Shown piece by piece: positions 18,800 through 27,121 of a DNA stretch of 64,000 nucleotides (positions within the stretch are counted from its first letter, which is position 1; each line of letters begins with the position of its first letter). Both the position numbers and the translations under genes were made by a program. The notes beneath the pieces were generated by a model. The model saw nothing but the letters and a program-made list of their open reading frames with translations. It was not told the DNA's origin and did not search any database. The stretch comes from Enterococcus sp. 9E7_DIV0242 (GTDB lineage Bacteria; Bacillota; Bacilli; Lactobacillales; Enterococcaceae): the NCBI RefSeq assembly GCF_002140975.2, contig NZ_CP147247.1, positions 496,001 to 560,000 on the forward strand, in the 5' to 3' direction.

Positions 18800-19678
18800 C
18801 TATTTCTCTATTGAAATGGAAAGCTCCTGATTTTTACAGGCAGTTCCCGTAATACTTACAAAATGATGACCATCCGCAGCTCGTTTGGCCAAAACAGTTA
18901 ATCTTCCCTCTTTTTGCACATGCTTGCCTTGTAGAATGGAAATCTCCTGTTCTGATTTTTCACGGTAGAGATGATCCAACAGGTATGCACCCATTACGCC
19001 AGATGCTGTTCCAGTAACCGAATCCTCTGTTGTACCTGAAAATGGTGATGAAAAATGTCTCGCTTCATATTGATCTGCTTGCTTAGTGGAAAGGGCAAAC
19101 GGATGGATGGAGGATTTCGGTATTTCTTTCAGTATATCAGGAAAATGCTTCGTTTGAGGCACCATTTTATCTAGCACAGCTGGCTCCTTAACTGGAACGA
19201 TCAACGTCCATGAGCCTGTATTGCCATAAACGATTGGCATTTCCGGTTCTAAATCAGCTTCAAGAATACCGATTGCCTGACAAAGTGCTTCTTGATCTCC
19301 TTCAAACGCAGTGAACTTCGCAGGCGCTTGCTCCATTGTCATCTTCTCTGTTTCTTTCTCATAGCTGACAGTGATGATTCCAGCTTGTGTTTCCACTCGC
19401 CAATCTCGATCAGTGTTTTCCTGCTGTGAAAGCAAATAGACAGCCCCCATCGTTGCATGCCCACATAAAGGCGTCTCATGACCGGGTGTAAAATACCGCA
19501 GCTTGACATCACCAACTTGACTCGTACAGACAAAAACACATTCGTTAAAGCCTACTTTTTTAGCGATCTCCTGCATTTGTTCCGTTGAATAATCATCACC
19601 TGATAGAATCACACCGGCCGGATTTCCTTGTCCTGGAATCTTTGTAAACGCATCTACTTGTACAACTCGACACTCCAT
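18800..19678 (-). CDS. PhzF-family isomerase-like protein
   Basis: A 292-residue two-domain protein of the PhzF/diaminopimelate-epimerase fold. Family segments: VDAFTKIPGQGNPAGV near the start, NECVFV with the likely catalytic Glu, RYFTPGHETPLCGHATMGA, and FSSPFSGTTEDSVTGTASGVMGAYL near the C terminus. Substrates of these widespread proteins are mostly unknown. ATG 19678 follows AGAGGTG; a GTG two codons upstream is a less likely start. It is monocistronic. Confidence 0.9.
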   Translation of the reverse strand: MECRVVQVDAFTKIPGQGNPAGVILSGDDYSTEQMQEIAKKVGFNECVFVCTSQVGDVKLRYFTPGHETPLCGHATMGAVYLLSQQENTDRDWRVETQAGIITVSYEKETEKMTMEQAPAKFTAFEGDQEALCQAIGILEADLEPEMPIVYGNTGSWTLIVPVKEPAVLDKMVPQTKHFPDILKEIPKSSIHPFALSTKQADQYEARHFSSPFSGTTEDSVTGTASGVMGAYLLDHLYREKSEQEISILQGKHVQKEGRLTVLAKRAADGHHFVSITGTACKNQELSISIEK

Positions 19679-19817
19679 ATACACACCTCTTTATTTTTTG
19701 ACTGATTATAGCATACATACCAGATAAAATCAGGAATTGCCAGAGAATAATTTGCTATAATAGAATTGACAAGTGGTCACACACTACTCGAATAATTGAT
19801 TGCTACGGAGGTATGGA

Positions 19818-20348
19818 ATGAAACAAGCCGCAAACATCGTTACAGGCCTACGCCTGCTGCTCACTCTACTCCTGCTTTTTACGGAGCCTCTTAGTTTTAT
19901 ATTCTTTTCTCTTTATTTAAGCTGCGGCATTAGTGATATGCTAGATGGGTATATCGCTCGAAAAACAAATACAGCCAGTTCAACTGGGGCTATTTTAGAT
20001 AGTATTGCAGATAGCCTTTTTCTTCTTGTAACAGCAATCAAGCTTCTACCAGTGTTGCACCTACCTACTTGGCTTTTATGTTGGACATTGTTTGTCCTAG
20101 CGATTCGCCTATTGTCCTACCTTGTTGGTTTTGTAAAATACCGACAGTTTGTCAGCCTACACACTTATCTCAATAAGCTAACAGGATTATTGCTATTTCT
20201 TTCTCCGTTGCTCTATCTTTTTTTAAGTATCAATATTCTAGGTATTATTCTTGTTATTTTAGCAGTCGCATCAGCCTGTGAAGAATGTTGGATAACCTTC
20301 ATATCAAAGACAGTGGATAGAGACAGAAAAAGCTTATTTTTTCATTAA
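19818..20348 (+). CDS. CDP-alcohol phosphatidyltransferase
   Basis: A 176-residue membrane enzyme with the full family motif DGX2ARX8GX3DX3D seen as SDMLDGYIARKT...STGAILDSIADS, and about five hydrophobic helices. It would join a CDP-alcohol (usually CDP-diacylglycerol) to a small alcohol in phospholipid synthesis. It is short and divergent from typical PgsA, so the acceptor is uncertain. The start is ATG 19818 after GGAGG; an upstream in-frame TTG at 19800 lacks a ribosome site. Confidence 0.85.
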   Translation: MKQAANIVTGLRLLLTLLLLFTEPLSFIFFSLYLSCGISDMLDGYIARKTNTASSTGAILDSIADSLFLLVTAIKLLPVLHLPTWLLCWTLFVLAIRLLSYLVGFVKYRQFVSLHTYLNKLTGLLLFLSPLLYLFLSINILGIILVILAVASACEECWITFISKTVDRDRKSLFFH

Positions 20349-20366
20349 ACAACTAGAATTCAAAAA

Positions 20367-20464
20367 AACTCAAACAAAAGCAAGGAAATGTTGTGACCCC
20401 CAAAAGTTAGGTTTTCAGGTTTAACATTTGGGGGTCGGCTCAGAATTTCGCTTTGTTTGAGTTT
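20367..20464. terminator. nested double hairpin between convergent genes (terminator with inserted inverted repeat)
   Basis: The outer stem AAACTCAAACAAAAGC / GCTTTGTTTGAGTTT would terminate tuf and the CDP-alcohol gene. Inside it sits another inverted repeat, GACCCCCAAAAGTTAG (20395-20410) with TAACATTTGGGGGTC (20422-20436). The inner repeat resembles the ends of IS3-type elements of lactic bacteria and may be a transposon scar. Confidence 0.7.
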
Positions 20465-20471
20465 TTCTTAT

Positions 20472-21659
20472 TTATTTTTCTATTTCTGTAACAATCCCGG
20501 AGCCAACTGTTCGTCCGCCTTCACGAATAGAAAATGTGGTCCCTTGTTCAACGGCAATTGGATGGATCAATTCCACATCAATCGTCACATTGTCACCTGG
20601 CATAACCATTTCAACCTCGTTTGGCAATTCAACAACGCCAGTCACATCGGTTGTACGGAAGTAAAATTGTGGTCGATAATTCGTAAAGAACGGCGTATGA
20701 CGTCCACCTTCTTCTTTTGTCAAAACATAAACCTCTGCTTTAAACTTTGTATGCGGTGTGATGGAACCTGGTTTAGCAATTACTTGACCACGTTCGATTT
20801 CATCACGGTTGATCCCTCTAAGAAGAATCCCAACGTTATCTCCAGCTTCACCATAATCAAGCGTTTTGCGGAACATTTCGATTCCTGTAACGACTGCTTT
20901 CCGAGTTTCCGGCTTGATTCCAACAATCTCTACTTCATCGTTGACCTTTACTTGTCCGCGATCGATTCGCCCTGATGCTACTGTTCCACGGCCTGTAATC
21001 GTGAACACATCTTCGACTGGAAGTAATAAAGGTTTATCTGTATCTCTTTCAGGAGTCGGGATGAATGCATCCACTGTATCCATTAACTCCATTATTGCCG
21101 CTTCTGCTTCCGGATCTCCTTCAAGTGCTTTTAATGCAGAGCCCTTAATCACTGGAATATCGTCTCCCGGGAAATTATATTCTGTCAATAGTTCCCTGAT
21201 TTCCATTTCCACCAAATCGATCAACTCATCATCATCAACCAAATCAGTTTTATTCAAAAAGACGATCAAGTGCTTAACGCCTACTTGACGAGACAATAGA
21301 ATATGTTCTCTTGTTTGAGGCATGGGTCCGTCTGTAGCCGATACCACCAGGATGGCTCCGTCCATTTGTGCAGCGCCTGTAATCATATTTTTCACATAAT
21401 CCGCGTGTCCAGGTGCATCAATATGAGCATAGTGTCTTTTCTCTGTTTCATATTCTACATGAGCCGTGTTGATTGTAATGCCACGTTCACGTTCTTCTGG
21501 TGCTGCATCAATACTAGCATAGTCCTGCGGGTTTGCCAGGCCTTTTTTCCCTAATACTGTAGTAATTGCAGCAGTCAATGTTGTTTTTCCATGGTCAACG
21601 TGACCAATCGTCCCAATATTTACATGGGCTTTGCTTCTGTCGTAATGTTCTTTTGCCAT
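20472..21659 (-). CDS. tuf: elongation factor Tu, streptococcal-type second copy (tufB-like)
   Basis: A 395-residue EF-Tu that carries aminoacyl-tRNA to the ribosome. G1 [10 protein letters not shown]3 DAPGHADY, G4 NKTD and G5 SALK are intact, as are domains 2 and 3. Several stretches are of streptococcal/lactococcal type rather than the main enterococcal type: [78 protein letters not shown]. It is not next to fusA or rpsG. Some enterococci are known to carry a second tuf gained by transfer; this fits that copy. ATG 21659 follows an AGGAGG site; the upstream extension is not coding. Confidence 0.93.
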   Translation of the reverse strand: MAKEHYDRSKAHVNIGTIGHVDHGKTTLTAAITTVLGKKGLANPQDYASIDAAPEERERGITINTAHVEYETEKRHYAHIDAPGHADYVKNMITGAAQMDGAILVVSATDGPMPQTREHILLSRQVGVKHLIVFLNKTDLVDDDELIDLVEMEIRELLTEYNFPGDDIPVIKGSALKALEGDPEAEAAIMELMDTVDAFIPTPERDTDKPLLLPVEDVFTITGRGTVASGRIDRGQVKVNDEVEIVGIKPETRKAVVTGIEMFRKTLDYGEAGDNVGILLRGINRDEIERGQVIAKPGSITPHTKFKAEVYVLTKEEGGRHTPFFTNYRPQFYFRTTDVTGVVELPNEVEMVMPGDNVTIDVELIHPIAVEQGTTFSIREGGRTVGSGIVTEIEK

Positions 21660-21799
21660 AATATGCAAACCTCCTGTTTTTATTTGTAAGGTCGGGCTAA
21701 ACATGCTATTTCGTTTGACGTTCACTGACCTTTACTTTTCAAATTATATACCTTTTTTAGAATATGGCAACAAATATGCTTACTAAAAATAAGTTTCTG

Positions 21800-22238
21800 T
21801 TTTTTGCTATTTTCATGAAATGAGCCATATAAAAAAGAGGTCAGTGCCGAAGCGGTTAGCTTCAAGCACCAAAAGTAGGTACTTTTCATCATCTGTTCTG
21901 CTCAAAAGAGCACTCACAGTGATTCTAAGCAATAAGACGGAATTTACGAAAATTGTTCCACAAATTTTTGCTAACCAAGTAGGTATTGTTCATCATCTAT
22001 TTTGCGTACAAACTAGTGATTCTCAACAATTTTGGCTTATTGTCGAAGAGCCTTGAAACACAGTGGTTTACCACTGATGCATTCTCGCTTGTGGCTCGTC
22101 GCAGTTTAGGGCCTACGAGTGTTGAGCGGACATCGACACAGCTCGCTGCTAGTAGTTGCTGCCTCTGCGATTACTCGAGGCAAAGCAGGACATTTGAACC
22201 GCTTTTCTGACCCACCGTTTATTCGGAATTAGGCATGC
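21800..22238. other. intergenic region with degenerate direct repeats
   Basis: About 440 bp upstream of tuf (minus) without a convincing ORF. AAGTAGGTAnTnTTCATCATCT occurs at 21873 and 21977, and AGTGATTCT at 21918 and 22015, giving a degenerate tandem unit of about 100 bp. A strong plus-strand terminator follows at 22240, although no plus-strand gene is visible. Confidence 0.55.
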
Positions 22239-22239
22239 T

Positions 22240-22278
22240 AAGAGTCCGGGAATTTATTTATGTCCCGGACTCTTTTTT
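22240..22278 (+). terminator. strong plus-strand terminator without an assigned gene
   Basis: AAGAGTCCGGG pairs with CCCGGACTCTT around a 13-base loop and is followed by a T run. On the minus strand the T run is lacking, so it does not suit the GNAT gene. Confidence 0.85.
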
Positions 22279-22291
22279 GTCACTAATATAT

Positions 22292-22819
22292 TTAGCTTGT
22301 ATACTCGTCCTTTAGTAACGCATACTCATAGGTATCCTGCCAAATCGGTACACCTTGTTCGTCTTTCCAAAAGTACACATTCTTTTTCAGTACGCCTTCT
22401 CTTCTCATGCCAACACGCTCAAGCAAATGCCAAGATGCTTCATTTTCAGGATTACACAAAGCGGTAATCCGATGTACGCCTAATTCAGTAAAACCATATT
22501 CAATCACTGCTTTCACACTCTCAGAGGCGTAGCCTTGTCCCCAATACTGGCGATTGAACACATAGCCGATCATCCATGTATCAAAAGCCCCTTTACTAAA
22601 GTATACATTACCTATGACTTTTCCATTTCCTAGACATACTGCGAAAAACTCAGTGCTTTCAGCTCTTCGTACAGCTTCTTTCATAGCTTCTTCCTTTGAA
22701 AAAGCTTTATAAGGTTCATACTTTACTACCTCTTTATCTGACAAGTACTCATACAAATCAGAGCTATCGGTTTCCTTAAATTGGCGTAAATGCACTCGTT
22801 CTGTTTTTAATTCTTTCAT
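22292..22819 (-). CDS. GNAT-family N-acetyltransferase (RimJ/RimL type)
   Basis: A 175-residue acetyltransferase. The acetyl-CoA binding loop is in RQYWGQGYASESVKAVIEY, followed by LGVHRITALCNPENEASWHLLERVGMRREG, the standard RimJ/RimL-type C-terminal half. The substrate is not deducible. It stands alone next to an AT-rich island. Confidence 0.88.
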   Translation of the reverse strand: MKELKTERVHLRQFKETDSSDLYEYLSDKEVVKYEPYKAFSKEEAMKEAVRRAESTEFFAVCLGNGKVIGNVYFSKGAFDTWMIGYVFNRQYWGQGYASESVKAVIEYGFTELGVHRITALCNPENEASWHLLERVGMRREGVLKKNVYFWKDEQGVPIWQDTYEYALLKDEYTS

Positions 22820-23237
22820 TTTTATCCCTCTTTATTCAGTAATTTTGAAAAGAGCTTTCCATATATCTAATGCGTAATATAAAACTATCTATTCAAAAAA
22901 TTTTTATACTAACATTGAATGACTTATCCGATATCAATAAAAAGCCCCCACATTATGTATAACTCAAAAAACTCATTTTGGAAGAGGGGGATTAATATCA
23001 AAAATTTTATTATTTTGAAGTAACTAATTTGAAAACTTAATTAAAATAGAAAAAATGACACATGATAGTAGCCTCTTGTTTTTACAACTTCATATTTCAT
23101 TAAAATAGTCTAAAAAAATATAGTAACGTCATATGTTTCATTAGTATTAGATTTTTGTAATTTTCAGTGAGATATAATTTCTGATTCATTCAGTCTAAGT
23201 CTATGCAATGTTTGCCTCTAATCAGTTAAAATACTTA
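22820..23237. other. AT-rich intergenic region at the edge of the bacteriocin island
   Basis: About 420 bp of very AT-rich DNA with only tiny ORFs. CCCCCA...GGGGG around 22944-22991 could be a weak terminator for the transporter. No immunity gene was recognised here. Confidence 0.5.
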
Positions 23238-25283
23238 CTATTCTAAATTTATCTTTCTTTCAAACATACTTATTATGGTTTCATTGTGAGTTATTAATAT
23301 AACTGTCTGATCCATTTTCAATATATTCTCAACTATTTTCATTTCTGTATTTGAGTCTAAACCAGAGGTAGCTTCATCAAGTATCAAAATTTTAAAATTA
23401 TGGTAAAACGCTCTTGCTAGTATTATTCTCTGTTGTTGACCAATAGAAATATTGGTTGCACCTTCATACAATTGAGTTTCTAAACCATTTGAAGTTTTCT
23501 GTATAAAATCACTTATTTCAGCTATTTGACAACATTTCTTTATCCTATCTAGGTCATATAAGTCATCTTCTAGAATTATATTTTCTAATATTGTTCCTTT
23601 AAACAAATATGGTTTTTGAGGGACATACAAAATATGCTTTCTGAGCTCATCTTTGTCTATGAACTTTATATTTAAATCACCAATATGAATATCGCCTTGG
23701 TTTGGTTCAACAATACCTACTAGCATTTTTGCAAGTGTAGATTTACCTGATCCACTCTTCCCCACTAAAACTATTTTCTCTCCTTGTTTAATTTTAACTG
23801 TTAAATTATTAGTCATATTTTTTGTATCAATATTATATCTCAGTTCCTGTATTAAAATATCAAAATTTCCCATTTTATTATTCATTAGATTTTCGTTAGA
23901 GATATCCATAATATCATTCAAACGATCATTTGAGACTACTGCAGATTGATATTTTAATTGGAACATTAACAGATTGTCTAAAGGAATAGAAAACATCATG
24001 TACATAGAACTATAGGCCACTAAACTTCCTAACGACATTCGATTATTAATTACTAAATATCCTCCTAACCACATCGTAAACAAAATTATAGTGGAGTAAA
24101 TTATTCCTTTTGATACTTCTTGCATATAGCTTATTTTGGATAGTTCTTTACTAGATACAATATACTTATCTAATTGTTTAGAAACTTTACCATAGAAGTG
24201 ATGTTCTTTTCTAAAGCTTTTTATAGTTTCCATACCATTTATCATTTCTATATAGACAGATTCAAAATTACTTAATTCAGTTAAAACTTTCTTCCTCTTT
24301 TTTTTATACGCTTCGCTAAAATACAAGGTCAAAGGAATATATATGGGAATTGATATCAATGCAATTAAAAACAATTTGAAGTTAAGAAACATTAAAACTA
24401 GAGACATGATTATTAGCATCAAAATGTCTACTATAAAATCTACTAAAAAACTTTTGAGAAAGTCAATTATGATCTCTATATCATTTACTCTCGAAATAAT
24501 TTCTCCCGTCTTCCTATTATAAAAAAAATCTAAAGGCAGTTTCAAAATATGTTTAAGAAATTCAGAGTTCAACTCGAAATTCATTTTTTGAGACAAAGAA
24601 TAAACAATTACATTTTTTAAGTAATTCATGAAACTTCTAAATACTAAAATTAACAGAAGGACAATAAACAATTTGTGTAACATACTAATATTATTTTTTG
24701 GAATTACTTGATCAATTAAAAATTTCTGATAGTATGAGTTTGCTATTCCTACTGCAGAAATAAAAAGTGATACAAAAAAAACAAATATAAATGTTCTTTT
24801 TTTATCAACGAATAACTTTAAATATGAAAACAAGCTAAACGATTCAACGATTTTAACTGAATAATCTTCTGATGGAAAGATATCAATAATAATTCCAGAC
24901 CATTTCTTTACAAAATCACTTTCTTTTAGCCTCTCTTTTCCTGTAGCAGGGTCAACGAAATAAATATATTCCCCTTTTTTTTTGTAGCATAATACATAAT
25001 GTTCAAAGCCATTCTCCAATTTGATATGTGCTATAAATGGGTTTGAAAAAAATTCTTTACTCATTATTTTTTTCGAAACATTATAAACAGATACTTCTAG
25101 TCCTAAAGCATTTCCACACTTTTTTATTCCTAGTGCTGAAGTTCCTTGAGTACCCGTTCCAGACAAAACTCTTAGAATATGTATAGGTACTTTACTGTTA
25201 TAATAAGTTAATAGCATATACATGCATGCAACACCACAATCCGTTTCATCTTGTTGTAAATATGGGATAATTTTTTTTTTCAA
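23238..25283 (-). CDS. peptidase-containing ABC transporter for a double-glycine bacteriocin (SunT-like)
   Basis: A 681-residue exporter with all three expected parts. The N-terminal C39 protease has Cys16 in QQDETDCGVAC, His95 in GFEHYVLCY and Asp111 in DPATG. The membrane domain spans about residues 155-430. The ATPase has Walker A VGKSGSGKSTLA, an ISIGQQQR signature and Walker B ILILDEATSGLD. It should cut the leader after the double glycine of the peptide at 26732 and export the core. The start is TTG with GGAG eight bases upstream. It is divergent from the glycosyltransferase, with only 60 bp between them. Strong A+T bias suggests horizontal gain. Confidence 0.93.
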   Translation of the reverse strand: MKKKIIPYLQQDETDCGVACMYMLLTYYNSKVPIHILRVLSGTGTQGTSALGIKKCGNALGLEVSVYNVSKKIMSKEFFSNPFIAHIKLENGFEHYVLCYKKKGEYIYFVDPATGKERLKESDFVKKWSGIIIDIFPSEDYSVKIVESFSLFSYLKLFVDKKRTFIFVFFVSLFISAVGIANSYYQKFLIDQVIPKNNISMLHKLFIVLLLILVFRSFMNYLKNVIVYSLSQKMNFELNSEFLKHILKLPLDFFYNRKTGEIISRVNDIEIIIDFLKSFLVDFIVDILMLIIMSLVLMFLNFKLFLIALISIPIYIPLTLYFSEAYKKKRKKVLTELSNFESVYIEMINGMETIKSFRKEHHFYGKVSKQLDKYIVSSKELSKISYMQEVSKGIIYSTIILFTMWLGGYLVINNRMSLGSLVAYSSMYMMFSIPLDNLLMFQLKYQSAVVSNDRLNDIMDISNENLMNNKMGNFDILIQELRYNIDTKNMTNNLTVKIKQGEKIVLVGKSGSGKSTLAKMLVGIVEPNQGDIHIGDLNIKFIDKDELRKHILYVPQKPYLFKGTILENIILEDDLYDLDRIKKCCQIAEISDFIQKTSNGLETQLYEGATNISIGQQQRIILARAFYHNFKILILDEATSGLDSNTEMKIVENILKMDQTVILITHNETIISMFERKINLE

Positions 25284-25343
25284 TAATACTACTCCTTTTA
25301 CTGAATTTTTGTTATTATTTATTTATGAATAGGAGGATACATT

Positions 25344-26675
25344 ATGACACTTTACAATATGTATATGTCGGATTATCTAAACCAACATATATCAAAAGCA
25401 AGCATTTTAGACGTTTTTTCTCTTCAAGAATGGATTAATAACTTAAATTATATTATAGAGTTTGATTCCAATCTAGTAGAATTTTTAAAAAATCATAAAG
25501 CACATTTTTCCACAAATGAAATAATTGATGTCATAAACAATATTAGTAAAAAAAAATTGCCTAGCATCACGTTTTCTATAATATGCAAAAATGAAGAAAG
25601 ATGTATTGAACGTTGTATTAATAGTATAGTAGCAATTTCTGATGAGATCATTATTGTTGATACTGGCTCAACTGACTCTACAGTAAACATTATTGAAAAA
25701 TTGAATAACTCAAAAATAAGACTGTTTCACCAAAAATGGACCGATGATTTTTCGCTACCAAGAAATTATGCTATTTCAAAGTCTACTAGTGAGTTCATTT
25801 TTTTCATAGACGCAGATGAATCATTAGAAGACACATCAGACACCTCAAATCTCAAACACATACTTAGACAATGCGATTTTCTTTGTGATTACATTCCGAT
25901 TGCGTTCTGTCCTAAAATTATTAATCATGATGAACAGGAAATAGTAGCTGTTAGAAGAATTTTTAGAAAAAGAGATAATTTCTATTTTTTTGGCTTCGTT
26001 CATGAAGAACTTAGAAATAAAACCCTTAATCCCTATGTTGCATATGTATCATTAGATATACATATTGAACATGATGGATACAAGAATGAAGTCATAGAAA
26101 ATAAAAATAAAAATAAAAGAAATTCTGATTTACTTAAGTTAATGTTGAAAAAAGAACCTGAGAATGATAGATGGAGATATTTCTATTTAAGAGATAGTAT
26201 CAAAAATGAAAGCTACCAAACATTAGAACATCTTTTCTGGAGTTTTTTGTTAATAGACTCTTCTAAAATTTTGTCCTTAGATAACTTGCGAATAACAGAA
26301 TATACTTTCTCAGTACTTATACATTTTTTAGGTTATTCCTCTGAAAATGATTTAGAAACATTTCAACTATTATTAAATTTTTTAGAGATTAATTATCCAG
26401 ATCATCCTGATGTTGTCTACTATTCAACATTAAATAAAATTTTTCTATTAAAGAAACATCAATCACAGATGTTAAAGGATATCATGAAATATAGGAAAGA
26501 AAAGTCAGCTACTAATATGTTTGGTTCTATTCACTCCCAAGGTTATCATATTGATTTTCTAATTGGCCTTTTACTTTTAGAGAATGGCAAAGAGACAATG
26601 GCAAATGAATACTTTCATTTTCTAAAAGATAAGTTTTTACCCTCACATTTATTAAAAATGTTCAAAAAACAATAG
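25344..26675 (+). CDS. SunS-like peptide glycosyltransferase (glycocin-type)
   Basis: A 443-residue GT-A fold enzyme. The GT2 domain starts near residue 74 (SITFSIICKNEERCIERCI), with the nucleotide-binding VDTGSTDST (Asp106, Asp111) and DxD metal motif FIDADES (Asp156, Asp158), then FHEELRN-like and HIEHDGY segments. The C-terminal helical region begins with LMLKKEPENDRWRYFYLRD and resembles the TPR-like dimerisation part of Bacillus SunS. SunS-type enzymes glycosylate Cys or Ser of a bacteriocin core. The N-terminal 70 residues are also helical, as in SunS. It lies 56 bp upstream of the precursor gene and probably shares its transcript. The target residue is unknown. Confidence 0.85.
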   Translation: MTLYNMYMSDYLNQHISKASILDVFSLQEWINNLNYIIEFDSNLVEFLKNHKAHFSTNEIIDVINNISKKKLPSITFSIICKNEERCIERCINSIVAISDEIIIVDTGSTDSTVNIIEKLNNSKIRLFHQKWTDDFSLPRNYAISKSTSEFIFFIDADESLEDTSDTSNLKHILRQCDFLCDYIPIAFCPKIINHDEQEIVAVRRIFRKRDNFYFFGFVHEELRNKTLNPYVAYVSLDIHIEHDGYKNEVIENKNKNKRNSDLLKLMLKKEPENDRWRYFYLRDSIKNESYQTLEHLFWSFLLIDSSKILSLDNLRITEYTFSVLIHFLGYSSENDLETFQLLLNFLEINYPDHPDVVYYSTLNKIFLLKKHQSQMLKDIMKYRKEKSATNMFGSIHSQGYHIDFLIGLLLLENGKETMANEYFHFLKDKFLPSHLLKMFKKQ

Positions 26676-26694
26676 AAATACATTTCAACAAGTG

Positions 26695-26723
26695 ATATAA
26701 TTATATTTATAAAAAGAGGAGGT
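26695..26723 (+). promoter_or_regulatory. -10 box and strong RBS of the precursor gene
   Basis: A TATAAT (26695-26700) lies in the 56-bp gap between the glycosyltransferase and the precursor gene, followed by AGAGGAGGT at 26715-26723. No clear -35 is visible, so a separate precursor promoter is only suggested. Confidence 0.45.
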
Positions 26724-26731
26724 AATTTGAT

Positions 26732-26926
26732 ATGGAAAAATCAAACGAATTGTTACAAAAAATTGAAGATGAAATGCAATTGGAAGATATTAACGGAGGC
26801 TGGAATGCAGGTCCTTCTATGGTTTGGGGAGGGATTATGGATTGGGTTACTGGTGGTTGTGCATGGCCTTGGGGAGTTCCATCGGGTTCTTCTTCTGGTG
26901 GTAACAGTTGGTGTACTTCTAGATAA
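26732..26926 (+). CDS. double-glycine bacteriocin precursor, candidate glycocin
   Basis: A 64-residue peptide. Residues 1-23 form an acidic amphipathic leader ending in LEDINGG, a typical C39 cleavage site. The predicted 41-residue core is rich in Gly, Ser and Trp: six Trp (24, 32, 38, 45, 47, 60), only two Cys (43 and 61), and a Ser/Gly loop at 51-59 (SGSSSGGNS). Known glycocins such as sublancin and glycocin F have two CX6C pairs; that pattern is absent. Adjacent SunS-like and SunT-like genes support a glycosylated bacteriocin with a single disulfide or glycosylated Cys/Ser. The ribosome site AGAGGAGG is excellent and a strong terminator follows. No immunity gene is recognised. Confidence 0.85.
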   Translation: MEKSNELLQKIEDEMQLEDINGGWNAGPSMVWGGIMDWVTGGCAWPWGVPSGSSSGGNSWCTSR

Positions 26927-26934
26927 TACAAATG

Positions 26935-26975
26935 AGGCGACCTCCAAAAAGATAATTTTGGAGGTCGCCTTTTTT
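26935..26975 (+). terminator. terminator of the bacteriocin operon
   Basis: A perfect 15-bp stem, AGGCGACCTCCAAAA with TTTTGGAGGTCGCCT, six-base loop, then T5. It directly follows the precursor gene. Confidence 0.95.
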
Positions 26976-27121
26976 ATATGTTCTAAAAGAAATTATGACA
27001 AACTCTTTGATTTTCTGAGCATTATATTCCATTAAAGTTATTATGATCTTAACAGCTCCCCACCCACAACTTTTTTATAGGCGGGGATTCATATTTTATG
27101 AAGTTTCTTCTTAAAATGTAT

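Noticed and set aside
21820..22210. Plus-strand ORFs upstream of tuf
   Set aside because: No ribosome sites, low coding character, and they overlap the degenerate direct repeats.
26707..26947. Minus-strand and alternative-frame ORFs over the bacteriocin precursor
   Set aside because: They are shadows: no ribosome sites, and the plus-strand precursor has a leader, a double-glycine site, an RBS and a terminator.
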